Positions 51,179 through 60,794 are shown, numbered from the stretch's first letter. The stretch: 64,000 bases of DNA from a bacterium (GCA_018266105.1 JAFEBA010000019.1:35874-99873), one strand, 5' to 3'. Made by a program: numbers and translations. Notes: a model not told the origin generated them from the sequence alone.

Positions 51179-53754
51179 AAAACCTGGGTCCGGTTCTGCT
51201 GGTCGTGCTGCTGATGGCAGTGGCCCTCTGGAGCCGCCCCTGGGCCAACCTGGACCAGTCCGAGAATCCCAGAGTGGAGGTGACCACCGAGGCCAGCAGT
51301 CTGAGTGATGCGGTCCGGGCTGAGCTCATGACGGAGCTGAAGTTCCGCCAGTTCGAACTGGATCGCTTTCAGGTGGAACTGAAGCAGGCCGAAGAGCACC
51401 CGGGCCAGTCGATGGTCGTTTCACCAGCCAAGGTGGAAGAGGTGCTCAAGGCGCTTGACCGGCTGGAAGCTTTGCTCCGAGACCCTGCTTTGGACGGTCA
51501 GCAGTTGCGGCGCGCCCGCGAGGAGATACGGGAGTTGTGGCGGGAACGGGCAACCTCACTACGCCAGTATCTGCTCTCCGGCGAGAGAGGCTCCCTGCCG
51601 GAGCTTCCCCGCTTCGACCATTCGCTGGCCTCGCTTCTCAATGGGAGTTCCGAAAGCCAGGCCTATCAATCTCAGTATCATCGTCTCAGAGACCAATGGA
51701 AGCGCCTGGCTGCTCGTCAGGCCGAGGCGTTTCAGGCGGATCTTTCTGGACGCTTTGACCGGCTGGCCCGGGGCGGACGTTTGCGCTATCGCCTGCTGCA
51801 GCGACTGGCCGCGCTCAACTGGGTGGCCCTTTTCGAGAGTCCGGGTCCCTGGCTGGAAGATTGCCTGTTCGAACTTAGCTGCTACCCGGACCGCAAATAT
51901 GCGCTGTTTTTGTTGGCTCGCGCCCAGTTAGAGAAACGCACCGGTGGCGGTGGTGCAGTCTGGGTGGCTCTGGCCGTCCAGGCCGGGCAGGCCTTGCTTG
52001 GCCTGATCTTACTCAGCAGTTGCCTGATTGCCGCCGACCGCCGCGATCGCTTGAGTCCGGAAGGCTTGCGCGGGGTCTGGACCTGGCTGGCTGTCTGGCC
52101 GGTCTGCCAGCTGGGGCTTTACCTGGTCAGCGGTGGGGTGCTGGAGTGCTTGCGCCCGATCTTCGTTCTCGGCGGTCTCTATGCCATCTACCGGGCTTAC
52201 CTGCAACTGGCTCGCGGTCCTGTTCTGCAAGCGATTGTTCACTCTCGGGTGGGCCAAAAAGTCGGGGTGCACACGCGGGCACGACGTGACCTGACGCTGT
52301 GGGGACGGGCCATCTGGCTGGGTTGGACCTGCGACGCTTTACTACTTGCCCTGGGCGGCCCGGGCCTGCTGGCAGTGACCAGTGAATCCGCGGTGGATCT
52401 GATGATCAAGTTACTCTACTGGTTGCTGAGCTGGAACTGGCGGGCCGAACTGGGTCAGGCGCTCTCGGTCTTGTTGCCCGGCCCACCCAATCTGGCCCGC
52501 TGGGTGGGAGATCTGTGCGCCTCTCCGCTGCTGGGACTGGTGCTGGCCCCTCTGGCCGTGCCGGTGCTGCTGCTTTTGAGCGGGCTGCACTGGTTGGTGC
52601 GACGCACCGTGCGCTACGATTGGGCTAAACGCATGAGCGCGGGTGTGCTACGTCGCTGGATGGAATCCAATTCGCAGGGCCAGGGACTGGAGCCCGTCCC
52701 TCCCTCGTACCGTGAGGCCTTTTTAGCATTGCCCTGGTCCTGGGCAGACTCCTGGCTTGTTTCCAACCCCACCTTCTGCGCCCACCTGGAAGGGGCCGTG
52801 CGAAATTGGAGGGCCGGACAGTCCCAGAGTCATTCCCTGGTGGCGGTTCACGGTCCGGACGGTAGCGGCCGCAAGCAGGTGGTCGAGCACCTGCAAAGTG
52901 TCTTCGGCTCAGATTTACAAGTGGTCCGAATGGAGGTTTCTGAGCGCCTCACCAACCAGTCTCAACTATTGCTGGAGCTGGCCAGGGCTCTCTCGCTTGA
53001 GCCTTCTCAAAGCCTGGATGAAATGGCCTCGCGTCTGCGTGGCCTGCCCCCCACCTTGTTGATCGTACCTCGGGCTGAGCGTTTGTTTTTGGCTCGGCTC
53101 GGGGGTTTCGAGGCCATCGATCAGTTCCATCGGCTCATGCTTCTAGGGCGCGCCAATATTTTTTGCTGCCTGCTCTTTCCCACTCAAAGCCTGCGCTATT
53201 TACGGCTGGTGGTGAACGAGCGCTGGACGATTCCTCTCAGCCTGCGTCTGCCCCGCTGGAGCGAAGCTGGCCTGCAAGCCATGTTGCTGGCTCGGCACGC
53301 CGCGGCCGGGGGGGAGCTTCTCTATTCCAGCGCCGTTCAGCGCGCGGCCGAAGCCACCCCTGGAGTGTCACCGCAGGCCTGTTATTTTCACATTCTGCGT
53401 GAAGTGGCGGCCGGAAATCCAAGCGTGGCCTGCGAGCTCTGGCTGGAGGCGGCCCGCCTGGACGAGCAATCCCGGGTGGTGATCGAGTTGCCGCCACGCA
53501 AGCCGGTCCACCTGCTGGCCGGACTTCCCTCAGCCGCGGTCTGGGTGCTGGCCGCGGTGGTACGCCACGGAGAGTTGAGCCTGGAGGAAGCTGTGGAAGT
53601 CACCGCGCTGCCAGCCAATCAGCTCTTCACCGCCTGGGAGCATTGCCAGGAGCTGGGCGTGCTGGTGGGGGAGGGCTCGCTGTCGGTGAACCGGTCCTGG
53701 TTGGCGGATGTCACCCATTTTTTGAAAGAGAGGAATCTTCTGGATGGAGAGTGA
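51175..53754 (+). CDS. Large membrane protein with STAND/AAA-like NTPase fold and winged-helix end
   Basis: 859 residues. A signal-anchor or signal peptide (MKNLGPVLLVVLLMAVALWS), a coiled periplasmic part (40-190), then about six helices (265-470). The cytoplasmic part has a degenerate P-loop, VAVHGPDGSGRKQVVEHL (Arg-Lys where Lys-Ser/Thr is expected), a Walker-B-like TLLIVPRAERLFLARL, and LRYLRLVVNERW. A C-terminal winged-helix-like segment (AVVRHGELSLEEAVEVTALPANQLF) follows. ATP hydrolysis is doubtful given the P-loop. The gene is coupled to the antiporter by ATGA and overlaps the MscS gene by 11 bp, so it may sense or gate those transporters. Family not recognised. Confidence 0.77.
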   Translation: MKNLGPVLLVVLLMAVALWSRPWANLDQSENPRVEVTTEASSLSDAVRAELMTELKFRQFELDRFQVELKQAEEHPGQSMVVSPAKVEEVLKALDRLEALLRDPALDGQQLRRAREEIRELWRERATSLRQYLLSGERGSLPELPRFDHSLASLLNGSSESQAYQSQYHRLRDQWKRLAARQAEAFQADLSGRFDRLARGGRLRYRLLQRLAALNWVALFESPGPWLEDCLFELSCYPDRKYALFLLARAQLEKRTGGGGAVWVALAVQAGQALLGLILLSSCLIAADRRDRLSPEGLRGVWTWLAVWPVCQLGLYLVSGGVLECLRPIFVLGGLYAIYRAYLQLARGPVLQAIVHSRVGQKVGVHTRARRDLTLWGRAIWLGWTCDALLLALGGPGLLAVTSESAVDLMIKLLYWLLSWNWRAELGQALSVLLPGPPNLARWVGDLCASPLLGLVLAPLAVPVLLLLSGLHWLVRRTVRYDWAKRMSAGVLRRWMESNSQGQGLEPVPPSYREAFLALPWSWADSWLVSNPTFCAHLEGAVRNWRAGQSQSHSLVAVHGPDGSGRKQVVEHLQSVFGSDLQVVRMEVSERLTNQSQLLLELARALSLEPSQSLDEMASRLRGLPPTLLIVPRAERLFLARLGGFEAIDQFHRLMLLGRANIFCCLLFPTQSLRYLRLVVNERWTIPLSLRLPRWSEAGLQAMLLARHAAAGGELLYSSAVQRAAEATPGVSPQACYFHILREVAAGNPSVACELWLEAARLDEQSRVVIELPPRKPVHLLAGLPSAAVWVLAAVVRHGELSLEEAVEVTALPANQLFTAWEHCQELGVLVGEGSLSVNRSWLADVTHFLKERNLLDGE

Positions 53755-54559
53755 TCCGACCGCCCTTCTGTTGGGATTGAAATCGGTGCACCTGACTCAG
53801 TTGCTGGTGGCTTCGCTGTTGGGTCTGGTGGCCTGGGCAGCGGCCATGGGCCTGGATCACGGCGCACGGCTGGCCACCAGTTGGATGCCCGGCCATCGTC
53901 TCACCGTTTTTCGCATCCATACCATCGGGCGCTTCCTGGTCTACCTGGGCGCGGCCTTGGCCATCTCAGCCGCTCTGCTCAGTTCCAAGCCGGAATTGAT
54001 GGTGGCTCTCTTTGGTTCGGCGGCCGTGGCGGTCGGGTTCTCGCTTAAAGATGTGGCAGCCTCTCTCTTCGCCGGGTTGGTGTTGCTCTTTGATCAGCCC
54101 TTCCAGGTCGGCGACCGAGTCAGTTACCGAGAGCACTACGGCGATATCGTCAGCATCGGGTTGCGCTCTGTGCGCATTCTTACTCTCGGACACGACACCG
54201 TCACCATTCCCAACTCGGCCTTTCTGACCGAGGCGGTCGCTTCGGGTAACTCGGGAAGTCTGGCCATGATGGTGTCAGTCACCATGTACGTCGGGGTCAG
54301 CGCCGACATTCACAAAGCCATGGAGCTGATGCGTGAAGTGGTGGTCACCAGCCGCTACGCCTGGCTCAAAAATGGGGTGAGCATTACGCTCAGTGAGGAG
54401 GTCGGGGAAACTTTGCGCCCAGGCTTGGCCCTGGTGGCCCGCTGCTACATCGTCGATTTTCAGCTGGAGAAGCCCATGGCGACCGATATCGTGCTGCGCA
54501 CCACCCTGGCCTGGCGCGAGGCGGGCATCGTTCGCTTTGAGCAGGGCTCGCTGGACTAA
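53744..54559 (+). CDS. MscS-family mechanosensitive channel
   Basis: 271 residues, minimal MscS length. Three membrane helices (roughly 12-32, 52-75, 82-112); the pore helix is GSAAVAVGFSLKDVAASLFAGLVLLFD, followed by QPFQVGDRVSYREHYGDIVSIGLRSVRIL and TVTIPNSAF. The C-terminal cage (180-271) is complete. It opens on membrane tension during osmotic downshock. Its start lies 11 bp inside the NTPase-like gene, a strong sign of coupling. Confidence 0.93.
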   Translation: MESDPTALLLGLKSVHLTQLLVASLLGLVAWAAAMGLDHGARLATSWMPGHRLTVFRIHTIGRFLVYLGAALAISAALLSSKPELMVALFGSAAVAVGFSLKDVAASLFAGLVLLFDQPFQVGDRVSYREHYGDIVSIGLRSVRILTLGHDTVTIPNSAFLTEAVASGNSGSLAMMVSVTMYVGVSADIHKAMELMREVVVTSRYAWLKNGVSITLSEEVGETLRPGLALVARCYIVDFQLEKPMATDIVLRTTLAWREAGIVRFEQGSLD

Positions 54560-54576
54560 ACCAAGAACCGCCGGCC

Positions 54577-55935
54577 ATGGAAAAAGCGGTTGGCTTCTTT
54601 GGAATTCTTCTATTCATCGGGCTGGCCTTCGCCATCTCGCGCAACCGCAAGGCCATTGCCTGGCGCACCGTGGGTGCCAGTCTGGGGCTGCAGCTGGCGC
54701 TGGCCTTCCTGTTGCTCAAGACCAAGGCCGGCCTCGACTTCTTCGAGGGGTTTGGGCACCTGGTCAACGAGATGATGGAGCAGTCCCAGAAGGGCATCGG
54801 CTTCGTCTTCGGTTCGCTGGCCAATCCCGGCGGCGGACCCTGGGGGTTCGTCTTCGCAATTAAGGTTCTGCCGACCATTATCTTCTTCTCGTCCTTGATG
54901 CAGGTTCTCTACTACCTGGGTGTGATGCAGTTCGTGGTTTCGTTGATCTCCAAGCTGATGCGCTTCGTGCTGCGCACCAGCGGAGCTGAGACGCTGTGCG
55001 CTTCGGCCAACATTTTCATCGGACAGTCCGAAGCGCCCCTGTTGATTCGACCCTATGTGGCCGGTTTGACCGAATCCGAGCTGATGGTGGTGATGGTGGC
55101 CGGCTTTTCGACGCTGGCGGCGGGCGTGATGTTCGTCTATGCCGCCATGCTGGCGCCCATCATTCCCAACGCGGCTGGCCATTTGCTGACGGCCTCGGTA
55201 CTCTCGGCCCCAGCCGCAATCATGATGGCCAAAATTATCATTCCCGAGACCGAGCAGTCGGCTACCAGCGGTGAGGTTAAAATCGAACTGCCGCGCACCG
55301 AGAGCAACGTGGTCGAAGCCGCCGCCGCCGGCGCCGGTACCGGCCTGCATTTGTGTCTCAATGTCGGCGCTATGCTGATCGCTTTCATCTCGCTGGTGGC
55401 CATGTTGAACGGTGGTCTGGCCCTCATCTCGACCAAGGTCTTCATGATGCAGACTCCGCTCAGTCTGGAACTCATTCTAGGCAAGGTCTTCGCACCGCTG
55501 GCCTGGCTGGTGGGAATGAACTCCAAAGACATCGTGACGGTTGGTGGCCTGCTGGGCCAGTCGCTGGTGCTGAATGAGTTTGTGGCCTACACCAAGTTGC
55601 AAGAAGCGGTGGTGGGTGGCTTGCTCGACCCGCGTTCGGCCGTGCTGGCCGTCTATGCACTGTGCGGCTTCACCAACCTGTCCTCGATCGCCATTCAGAT
55701 TGGCGGCATCGGAGCCCTGGCTGAAAAACGTAAGGCTGATCTGGCGCGGCTCGGTTTTCTGGCTTTATTCGCAGCCACTCTCACCAATCTGCATACGGCC
55801 GCGCTGGCCGGGCTGTTGATTGGTGACGCCGACCTGAAACAACCGGCTGTAACCGTTAGCTCCACCCCCACTCCGGTGGAAAGCCCCACCGCCACCCCCG
55901 AAATGACCGAAACGCCTGCCCCTGGCGAGCAGTAG
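54577..55935 (+). CDS. Concentrative nucleoside transporter (CNT/NupC family)
   Basis: 452 residues. Contains the CNT signatures GQSEAPLLIRPY, MVVMVAGFSTLAAGVM, LVLNEFVAYTKLQ and ALCGFTNLSSIAIQIGGIGAL, with about 10 helices. Family members import nucleosides with Na+ or H+. A low-complexity Thr/Pro/Glu tail (ESPTATPEMTETPAPGEQ) is added after the last helix. It follows MscS by 17 bp; an osmotic-recovery or salvage role with its neighbours is not evident. Confidence 0.93.
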   Translation: MEKAVGFFGILLFIGLAFAISRNRKAIAWRTVGASLGLQLALAFLLLKTKAGLDFFEGFGHLVNEMMEQSQKGIGFVFGSLANPGGGPWGFVFAIKVLPTIIFFSSLMQVLYYLGVMQFVVSLISKLMRFVLRTSGAETLCASANIFIGQSEAPLLIRPYVAGLTESELMVVMVAGFSTLAAGVMFVYAAMLAPIIPNAAGHLLTASVLSAPAAIMMAKIIIPETEQSATSGEVKIELPRTESNVVEAAAAGAGTGLHLCLNVGAMLIAFISLVAMLNGGLALISTKVFMMQTPLSLELILGKVFAPLAWLVGMNSKDIVTVGGLLGQSLVLNEFVAYTKLQEAVVGGLLDPRSAVLAVYALCGFTNLSSIAIQIGGIGALAEKRKADLARLGFLALFAATLTNLHTAALAGLLIGDADLKQPAVTVSSTPTPVESPTATPEMTETPAPGEQ

Positions 55936-55941
55936 TTTCAA

Positions 55942-57516
55942 GTGGAGCTCGATGCTTACCTGGCCGGGCTGCGTTCTGAGGGTGAGCTTGTCGATTCCGG
56001 GGTCTTTGAAATGGACCCGGTGGTGGCTCTGCAGAAGCTCGAGAAGTTTCAGTATGCCGAGCCCACCACCTATTTCTTTCCGCTGCTGGCGGCCGCTCAG
56101 CCTTTAGGGGCGGCCGCCCTGTCCGTCACTTCTCAGAAGCAGAAGATCATCATCCATTACGCGGGGGCAGAGCTCAACCAGGAGACGCTGGAGCGCCTCT
56201 TCTGCTACGCCTTCAGCAAGAATCTGGCGGGTCTTCGCCATCTCGCCCTGGGCGTGTTGGGCGCCACTCGCGGGGAGCGCATTCGGGTGGAACTGGCCAG
56301 CGGAGCCCTGCGCGCCACCTTTCTAGATCATCGCCTCAAGCTGCTGCCCCCGGGTCCACCTGGCGACGGTTTTCGGGTGGAGGTGCATCGCACCGGTTGG
56401 GCAGGCCGCCTGCTGGGGCTGGGGCCGGCCCTGGAAGTTCCCTCCGAGCAGAGCTTACAGGTGTTTTTGGCTCACTGCCCGTTGCCCGTGAGTTGGAACG
56501 GTAAGGTGCTGTCGCAGCGACTGGCCTGGCCTCAAATACCCTGGCGTCGAGTGCTGCAGCACCGCCAGGGTCTCTACGAGGTTAGAACGGCCGCCGAGAT
56601 TCGTCCCAGCCCGGGGAATTTCTCGGCCGAATTGGGACTTGATGTGGAGGCGGCTTTGCATTGGGTGGTGGACGGCGTCACCTTTGCTGAAGATCCTCAG
56701 CAGTTGGGATTTCCTCAGGCCCGGGTGGTGTTGTGCGGTCCCTGGAAGCTGGATGCTTCCTATCGTCGGCTGGTCCGCGACGAGCATCGCCAGCAGGCTC
56801 TGGAAGCGGTTCGGGCTGAGCTTGAGTCCATGGTGGTGGAGCGAAAATATCGGATGTTGCTGACCTCTTCTCACCTGGACATCCAGGCCCACCTGGTGAC
56901 TCGACTGACGCTTCGTGAGGATGAGGGCGGCATCGATCAACTCTATCGGCACCTGCTGCTGGATATGGAGACCGCCCATCAGGAAGGTGTGGAACTGCCC
57001 GACCACCCCCTGATGCTGGCGGTCTGTCAGCATTTCAGGCGCCACTATAGTCCAGAACAAGGCTTTGAATTCTGGTATCGGGCCTCCATGCTCCTGACCC
57101 GAGCTCCGCTGGCCGCTCTTTATTGTCAAAGCTGGGAACTGGCCAAGGAGCTGGCCGACCAGGTCTACGGCACCATGCCTGCTCAGCGGCGCCATTTTTT
57201 GGTGCGCTGCTGGGCCTGGTGGGGCTGTGCCAGCCCCCCTGAAGAATGGGAGGAGTGGACCCGTGAGGTCATGGAGATTCTGCCGCGCGAAGGGGACGAC
57301 CCGGTGGTGGAGCGCGAGCAGAATGACGATCTTTTGGACCGGGCCCTGGAGCCTTTGCATCAGGCCGAATCACCTCGGGCTTTGGTCGAATGGTGTCAGG
57401 CCGGACGCCAGCTGGTGCCTCTGAAGTACATCTTCGTGCATGCTCACTTCGACAAGGGCATTCGCGAGGGTGAAAACCGGCTTGCGGCGATGCGCTACCG
57501 CGGCCTCAAGGTTTAG
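55942..57516 (+). CDS. Uncharacterised protein with GHKL-like N-terminal region
   Basis: 524 residues from a GTG start 6 bp after the CNT stop, weak ribosome site. Residues 50-160 have the spacing of a degenerate GHKL ATPase fold: AALSVTSQKQKIIIHYAGAE, LNQETLERLFCYAF, LRHLALGVLGATRGERIRVEL, but the usual DxGxG ATP box is absent. The middle (160-340) is mixed alpha/beta with DGVTFAEDPQQLG, and the last 170 residues are helical, with Trp-rich repeats (AWWGCASPPEEWEEW). No signal peptide. Function unknown. The last 11 bases overlap the convergent RND gene. Confidence 0.65.
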   Translation: MELDAYLAGLRSEGELVDSGVFEMDPVVALQKLEKFQYAEPTTYFFPLLAAAQPLGAAALSVTSQKQKIIIHYAGAELNQETLERLFCYAFSKNLAGLRHLALGVLGATRGERIRVELASGALRATFLDHRLKLLPPGPPGDGFRVEVHRTGWAGRLLGLGPALEVPSEQSLQVFLAHCPLPVSWNGKVLSQRLAWPQIPWRRVLQHRQGLYEVRTAAEIRPSPGNFSAELGLDVEAALHWVVDGVTFAEDPQQLGFPQARVVLCGPWKLDASYRRLVRDEHRQQALEAVRAELESMVVERKYRMLLTSSHLDIQAHLVTRLTLREDEGGIDQLYRHLLLDMETAHQEGVELPDHPLMLAVCQHFRRHYSPEQGFEFWYRASMLLTRAPLAALYCQSWELAKELADQVYGTMPAQRRHFLVRCWAWWGCASPPEEWEEWTREVMEILPREGDDPVVEREQNDDLLDRALEPLHQAESPRALVEWCQAGRQLVPLKYIFVHAHFDKGIREGENRLAAMRYRGLKV

Positions 57517-60136
57517 TCGTCCGCAGCCCCTTCCAGGCCAGCAGAGCGGGCAAAAGCACCAGCGAGGTGAGCAGGTTCATGCCCACCCCCACGCTCATCA
57601 CCAATCCAAAGCTGGCCACGCCCCGGTGTTCGGCCCCCATCAAGGTTGAGAAACCCACCAGCGTGGTCAAACCCGACAGTCCGACTGCAAAACCCGCGCT
57701 CTGACGCGACATCAGGGGCCGATAGGGGAGGCGGCTCATGCGTAGAGATTCCATCCCGAAAATCAATCCGATGCCGAGTGTCAGGGGAAGCGCCAGGAAG
57801 TTGGCGGCGTTAAACTCTGCCTGAATCAGCCCCAGCACCCCGATCATCCAGATCACGCCCAACAGCTTGGGCAGCAAGGCCAGACCGGCCCAGCGCAGCG
57901 ATCGATAGTAGCCTAACAGCAAGACCACGATGACCACCAGCGCATTCCGCCCTGAGATACTGTAGGCGCCGCGCAGTTGCTCCAGATAATTATAGATCAG
58001 CACGGGTGTGCCGGTGATATCCTTGTCCACTTTGGTCAGGTCGGAAATGAAATGGCTCAGTGGGATGCGCTCCCAGCAATCTTCTTTCGGGAAGACGCGT
58101 AAGCACACGGTTCCATCCGCTGAGATGCTGCGCAGGCGCACTTCCGGGGGAACCAGTTTCAGCATATCCGGGGGTTCAGCTCGTTGTTTGCGCAAGGTGG
58201 CCAGCTGTGACTGCAAATCTTGGAGCAGAGCCTTCTGGTAGGCCTCCAGGCCGGCCGAGATCGGTCCAGGGTTTTCCGGATTGAGTAGTTTCTCCAGCCG
58301 GCTCACCACCCTTTGCAGGCGCGGCCCTTCCGGTTCGTTGGCCAGCGAGCGCACCGCTGAATTGATGCGCTGGCGCATCCCCATATAGGAATCGTACATG
58401 AGCATGAGCTCGGTGGCCCCCAGGTCGGGTGTATGTTGAGGCAAGCTCAAGCCTGGAGCCATTTTAACCAGTTGGCTGATGACTGCTGTCTTTTCTTCCA
58501 CCTGATTGGGCTCTAAAGAGAGTACCGACTCTACCCGCGAGACGCTTGGTAGTTTCCGCAGTTTTTCGGCACGTACCCGGGCTGTTTCGGCGTCCGGTGC
58601 CATGGAGATGGCATACAGAGTGCTATAGCCGATCCGCTGAAGATAGGCCTCGACACGGATGGCTTCGGCGTCGGCCGCTTGCAGGTGGAGAAGGTTGTAG
58701 TCAAAGGGAATTCTTCCCAGGTAGCCGCAAGCGATCAGCGTCCAGGCCAGGCTGACCAGGCACACCAGTCGTGGACGGCGGCGTAAGGCCAGTTCCAACG
58801 GTACCAGCATTCGCGCATACCGCGGATGGCCTTTGCAAGCTCGGCCTGCTTCGCAAAGCAACAGCAGACTGGGCAGCATGGTCAGGGTTGCCAGGTAGCA
58901 GAGCAGAACTCCCATTCCCGTAATCCAGCCCAATTCTGCTCCCGCCCGGAAAGCGGTGAAGTGGAGCGAGAGAAAGGCGATAGCGGTGGTGATGGCGCCC
59001 ACCGCCTGATGGCGTGCTTCACTTAAGCTGGCGGCCACGGCCACCTCCGCGGTTTTGCCCTGGGCCCTGACTTTCTGAAATTCGCTCAGCATCTGGATGC
59101 TGAAAGTGATGCCCAGGCCCGTCAGGATGGTCACAAAGTGAACCGTCAGAAGATTGAGTTCGCCCACTGTCAGAGCGGCAAAGCCGATTGACCAGCACAG
59201 TCCCAGCACCAGGCTGACCACCGCGCAAAGGGGTCGGGTGATCTGGCCGAAGGCCAGCACCAGCAGCAAGGAAGTGAAGAGGAGCGCGGCTGCGGCGCAG
59301 CGAGAAGCATCCTGGCGAGCCGTGATCATCTCCTCGGTATTGATGGCCGGCTCGCCCGTCAGCATGATGTAGACGTCGGGGACCTGGCGGCGCACCCCTG
59401 AGACCAGACGTTGCAGTTCGCTGAGGGTTGCGATGTCGGCCAGGAACGAGCCCGACATATCGGCCGGCAAGGCCACCAGCATGAAGGTCTTACCATCCAT
59501 CAGTTGGTTGTAAAATACGGTTTGATCGGGCCTGACGGTGCGGCCGGCCAGCATCTGCACGTCCGCCTGAAAGGGCCCCAGCGGGCTCTGAAAAGCACTG
59601 CGCCCTCCCGTCTCCAGGCTATCGGCCAGGCCCTCCAAGGTGCGCACCAACATCGGTAAGATTGGCCGCAACTGATGCTGCATGGCCTGATCGTTGAGAA
59701 GCACGCCCAGTTGGCGCAGCAGAACTTCAGGCCGCGGGTGGGCCGAGAGCAAGTCCAGCCAGGGGCGCGCCCCTTGCAGCCAGCTGGCCATTTCCCGCAA
59801 TTCGTTCAGGCGTAAGAAATAGATTCCGTGGGCCAGCACCCCAGGCAGGTCCAGGCGGTAAAAGACGTGCTGAAAGCGGGGACTTTTCTTCAGTGCCTGA
59901 CCCAGCAGGTCGGTGGCCTGCCGGGCTTGCTCGACGTTCTGACCGCGAACCAACAACACATAGTCGGTGGTGCGGCCAAATTTGGCCCGGTAGCGGGCCC
60001 AGTCCCGTTGCACAGGGTTGTTGGGGTCCAGCAATTGGGTGCGGTCGGTGGTGAAACTCAAGCGGTGGGCGGCCAACCACAAGCTGAGCAGGGCCAGAGC
60101 CACACCCAGAGCCAGTTTGAAGGCAGGCCTAAACAT
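57506..60136 (-). CDS. RND/MMPL-family exporter (HpnN-like)
   Basis: 876 residues. Two repeats, each of one helix, a large extracytoplasmic domain and five helices: first helix 5-23, loop domain 25-245 (TTDRTQLLDPNNPVQRDW, DYVLLVRGQN), helices 280-430 (SLVLGLCWSIGFAALTVGEL, TILTGLGITFSIQML), second loop domain 470-720, helices 720-870 (LALPLTLGIGLIFGMESLR; VGLSGLTTLVGFSTLM). The EFKKVRAQ-like loop and GLGITFSIQM segment are typical of the MMPL/HpnN branch, which move lipids such as hopanoids to the outer membrane. No hopanoid genes are nearby. Ten bases separate its start from the divergent DedA gene. Confidence 0.88.
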   Translation of the reverse strand: MFRPAFKLALGVALALLSLWLAAHRLSFTTDRTQLLDPNNPVQRDWARYRAKFGRTTDYVLLVRGQNVEQARQATDLLGQALKKSPRFQHVFYRLDLPGVLAHGIYFLRLNELREMASWLQGARPWLDLLSAHPRPEVLLRQLGVLLNDQAMQHQLRPILPMLVRTLEGLADSLETGGRSAFQSPLGPFQADVQMLAGRTVRPDQTVFYNQLMDGKTFMLVALPADMSGSFLADIATLSELQRLVSGVRRQVPDVYIMLTGEPAINTEEMITARQDASRCAAAALLFTSLLLVLAFGQITRPLCAVVSLVLGLCWSIGFAALTVGELNLLTVHFVTILTGLGITFSIQMLSEFQKVRAQGKTAEVAVAASLSEARHQAVGAITTAIAFLSLHFTAFRAGAELGWITGMGVLLCYLATLTMLPSLLLLCEAGRACKGHPRYARMLVPLELALRRRPRLVCLVSLAWTLIACGYLGRIPFDYNLLHLQAADAEAIRVEAYLQRIGYSTLYAISMAPDAETARVRAEKLRKLPSVSRVESVLSLEPNQVEEKTAVISQLVKMAPGLSLPQHTPDLGATELMLMYDSYMGMRQRINSAVRSLANEPEGPRLQRVVSRLEKLLNPENPGPISAGLEAYQKALLQDLQSQLATLRKQRAEPPDMLKLVPPEVRLRSISADGTVCLRVFPKEDCWERIPLSHFISDLTKVDKDITGTPVLIYNYLEQLRGAYSISGRNALVVIVVLLLGYYRSLRWAGLALLPKLLGVIWMIGVLGLIQAEFNAANFLALPLTLGIGLIFGMESLRMSRLPYRPLMSRQSAGFAVGLSGLTTLVGFSTLMGAEHRGVASFGLVMSVGVGMNLLTSLVLLPALLAWKGLRTTKP

Positions 60137-60146
60137 CTGGGGGAGG

Positions 60147-60794
60147 ATGAATTCTTCTCAACACGAACCCGCTCCTGTGAAAATCTTCTTACACGCCTTC
60201 TTTGTCTGGATCATGACCGTTCTCAAGGCTGGCGGCTACCCAGGTATTGTGTTGCTGATGGCTATGGAAAGCAGCATCTTTCCAATCCCCTCAGAACTTG
60301 TCATTCCACCCGCCGCCTACTGGGCCTCCCAAGGACAGATGAGTTACTTTGGGGTGGTGGTGGCAGGCGTATTGGGCTGCTGGCTGGGGTCCGCCATAAC
60401 TTACGCGGTCAGTTACAAGCTGGGCCGACCGCTGGTGACGAGATTTCTGGTTTCCGAGAAGAAAATGGAGATGGGCGAGCGTTGGGTCGCCCACTACGGG
60501 CGCGAGGGAGTCTTTTTCGCGCGATTGCTTCCGGTGGTGAGACATCTCATCGCCATTCCCGCCGGGGTGGCGGGTCAAAACTTTACCACCTTTTCCCTGG
60601 CCACGATTTTGGGCAGCACCATCTGGTGCGCCGTGTTGACCTGGTTTGGGCCGCGCATCATTACCCCGGACATGTTTGATTCCCCGGACGCTATGGTGGC
60701 GGCCGTCAAGGCCAAGACCAAGATGATCGTGCTGCTGATCGCGGTGGTGGCCGCCGCCTACGCGCTCATGCGCTACATGACTCGCAAAAAATAG
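60147..60794 (+). CDS. DedA-family membrane protein
   Basis: 215 residues from the ATG at 60147. GGGGAGG abuts the ATG without spacing; the GTG at 60177 is an alternative. DedA motifs: LMAMESSIFPIPSELVIPPAAYWA (E...PxPxE) and FFARLLPVVRHLIAIPAGVAG (FxRxxPxxR...GxxG), GSTIWCAVLTWFG. Proteins of this family, such as UptA, flip undecaprenyl phosphate or other anionic lipids. Ten bases from the divergent RND gene, so both promoters must lie inside the opposing reading frames. Confidence 0.9.
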   Translation: MNSSQHEPAPVKIFLHAFFVWIMTVLKAGGYPGIVLLMAMESSIFPIPSELVIPPAAYWASQGQMSYFGVVVAGVLGCWLGSAITYAVSYKLGRPLVTRFLVSEKKMEMGERWVAHYGREGVFFARLLPVVRHLIAIPAGVAGQNFTTFSLATILGSTIWCAVLTWFGPRIITPDMFDSPDAMVAAVKAKTKMIVLLIAVVAAAYALMRYMTRKK

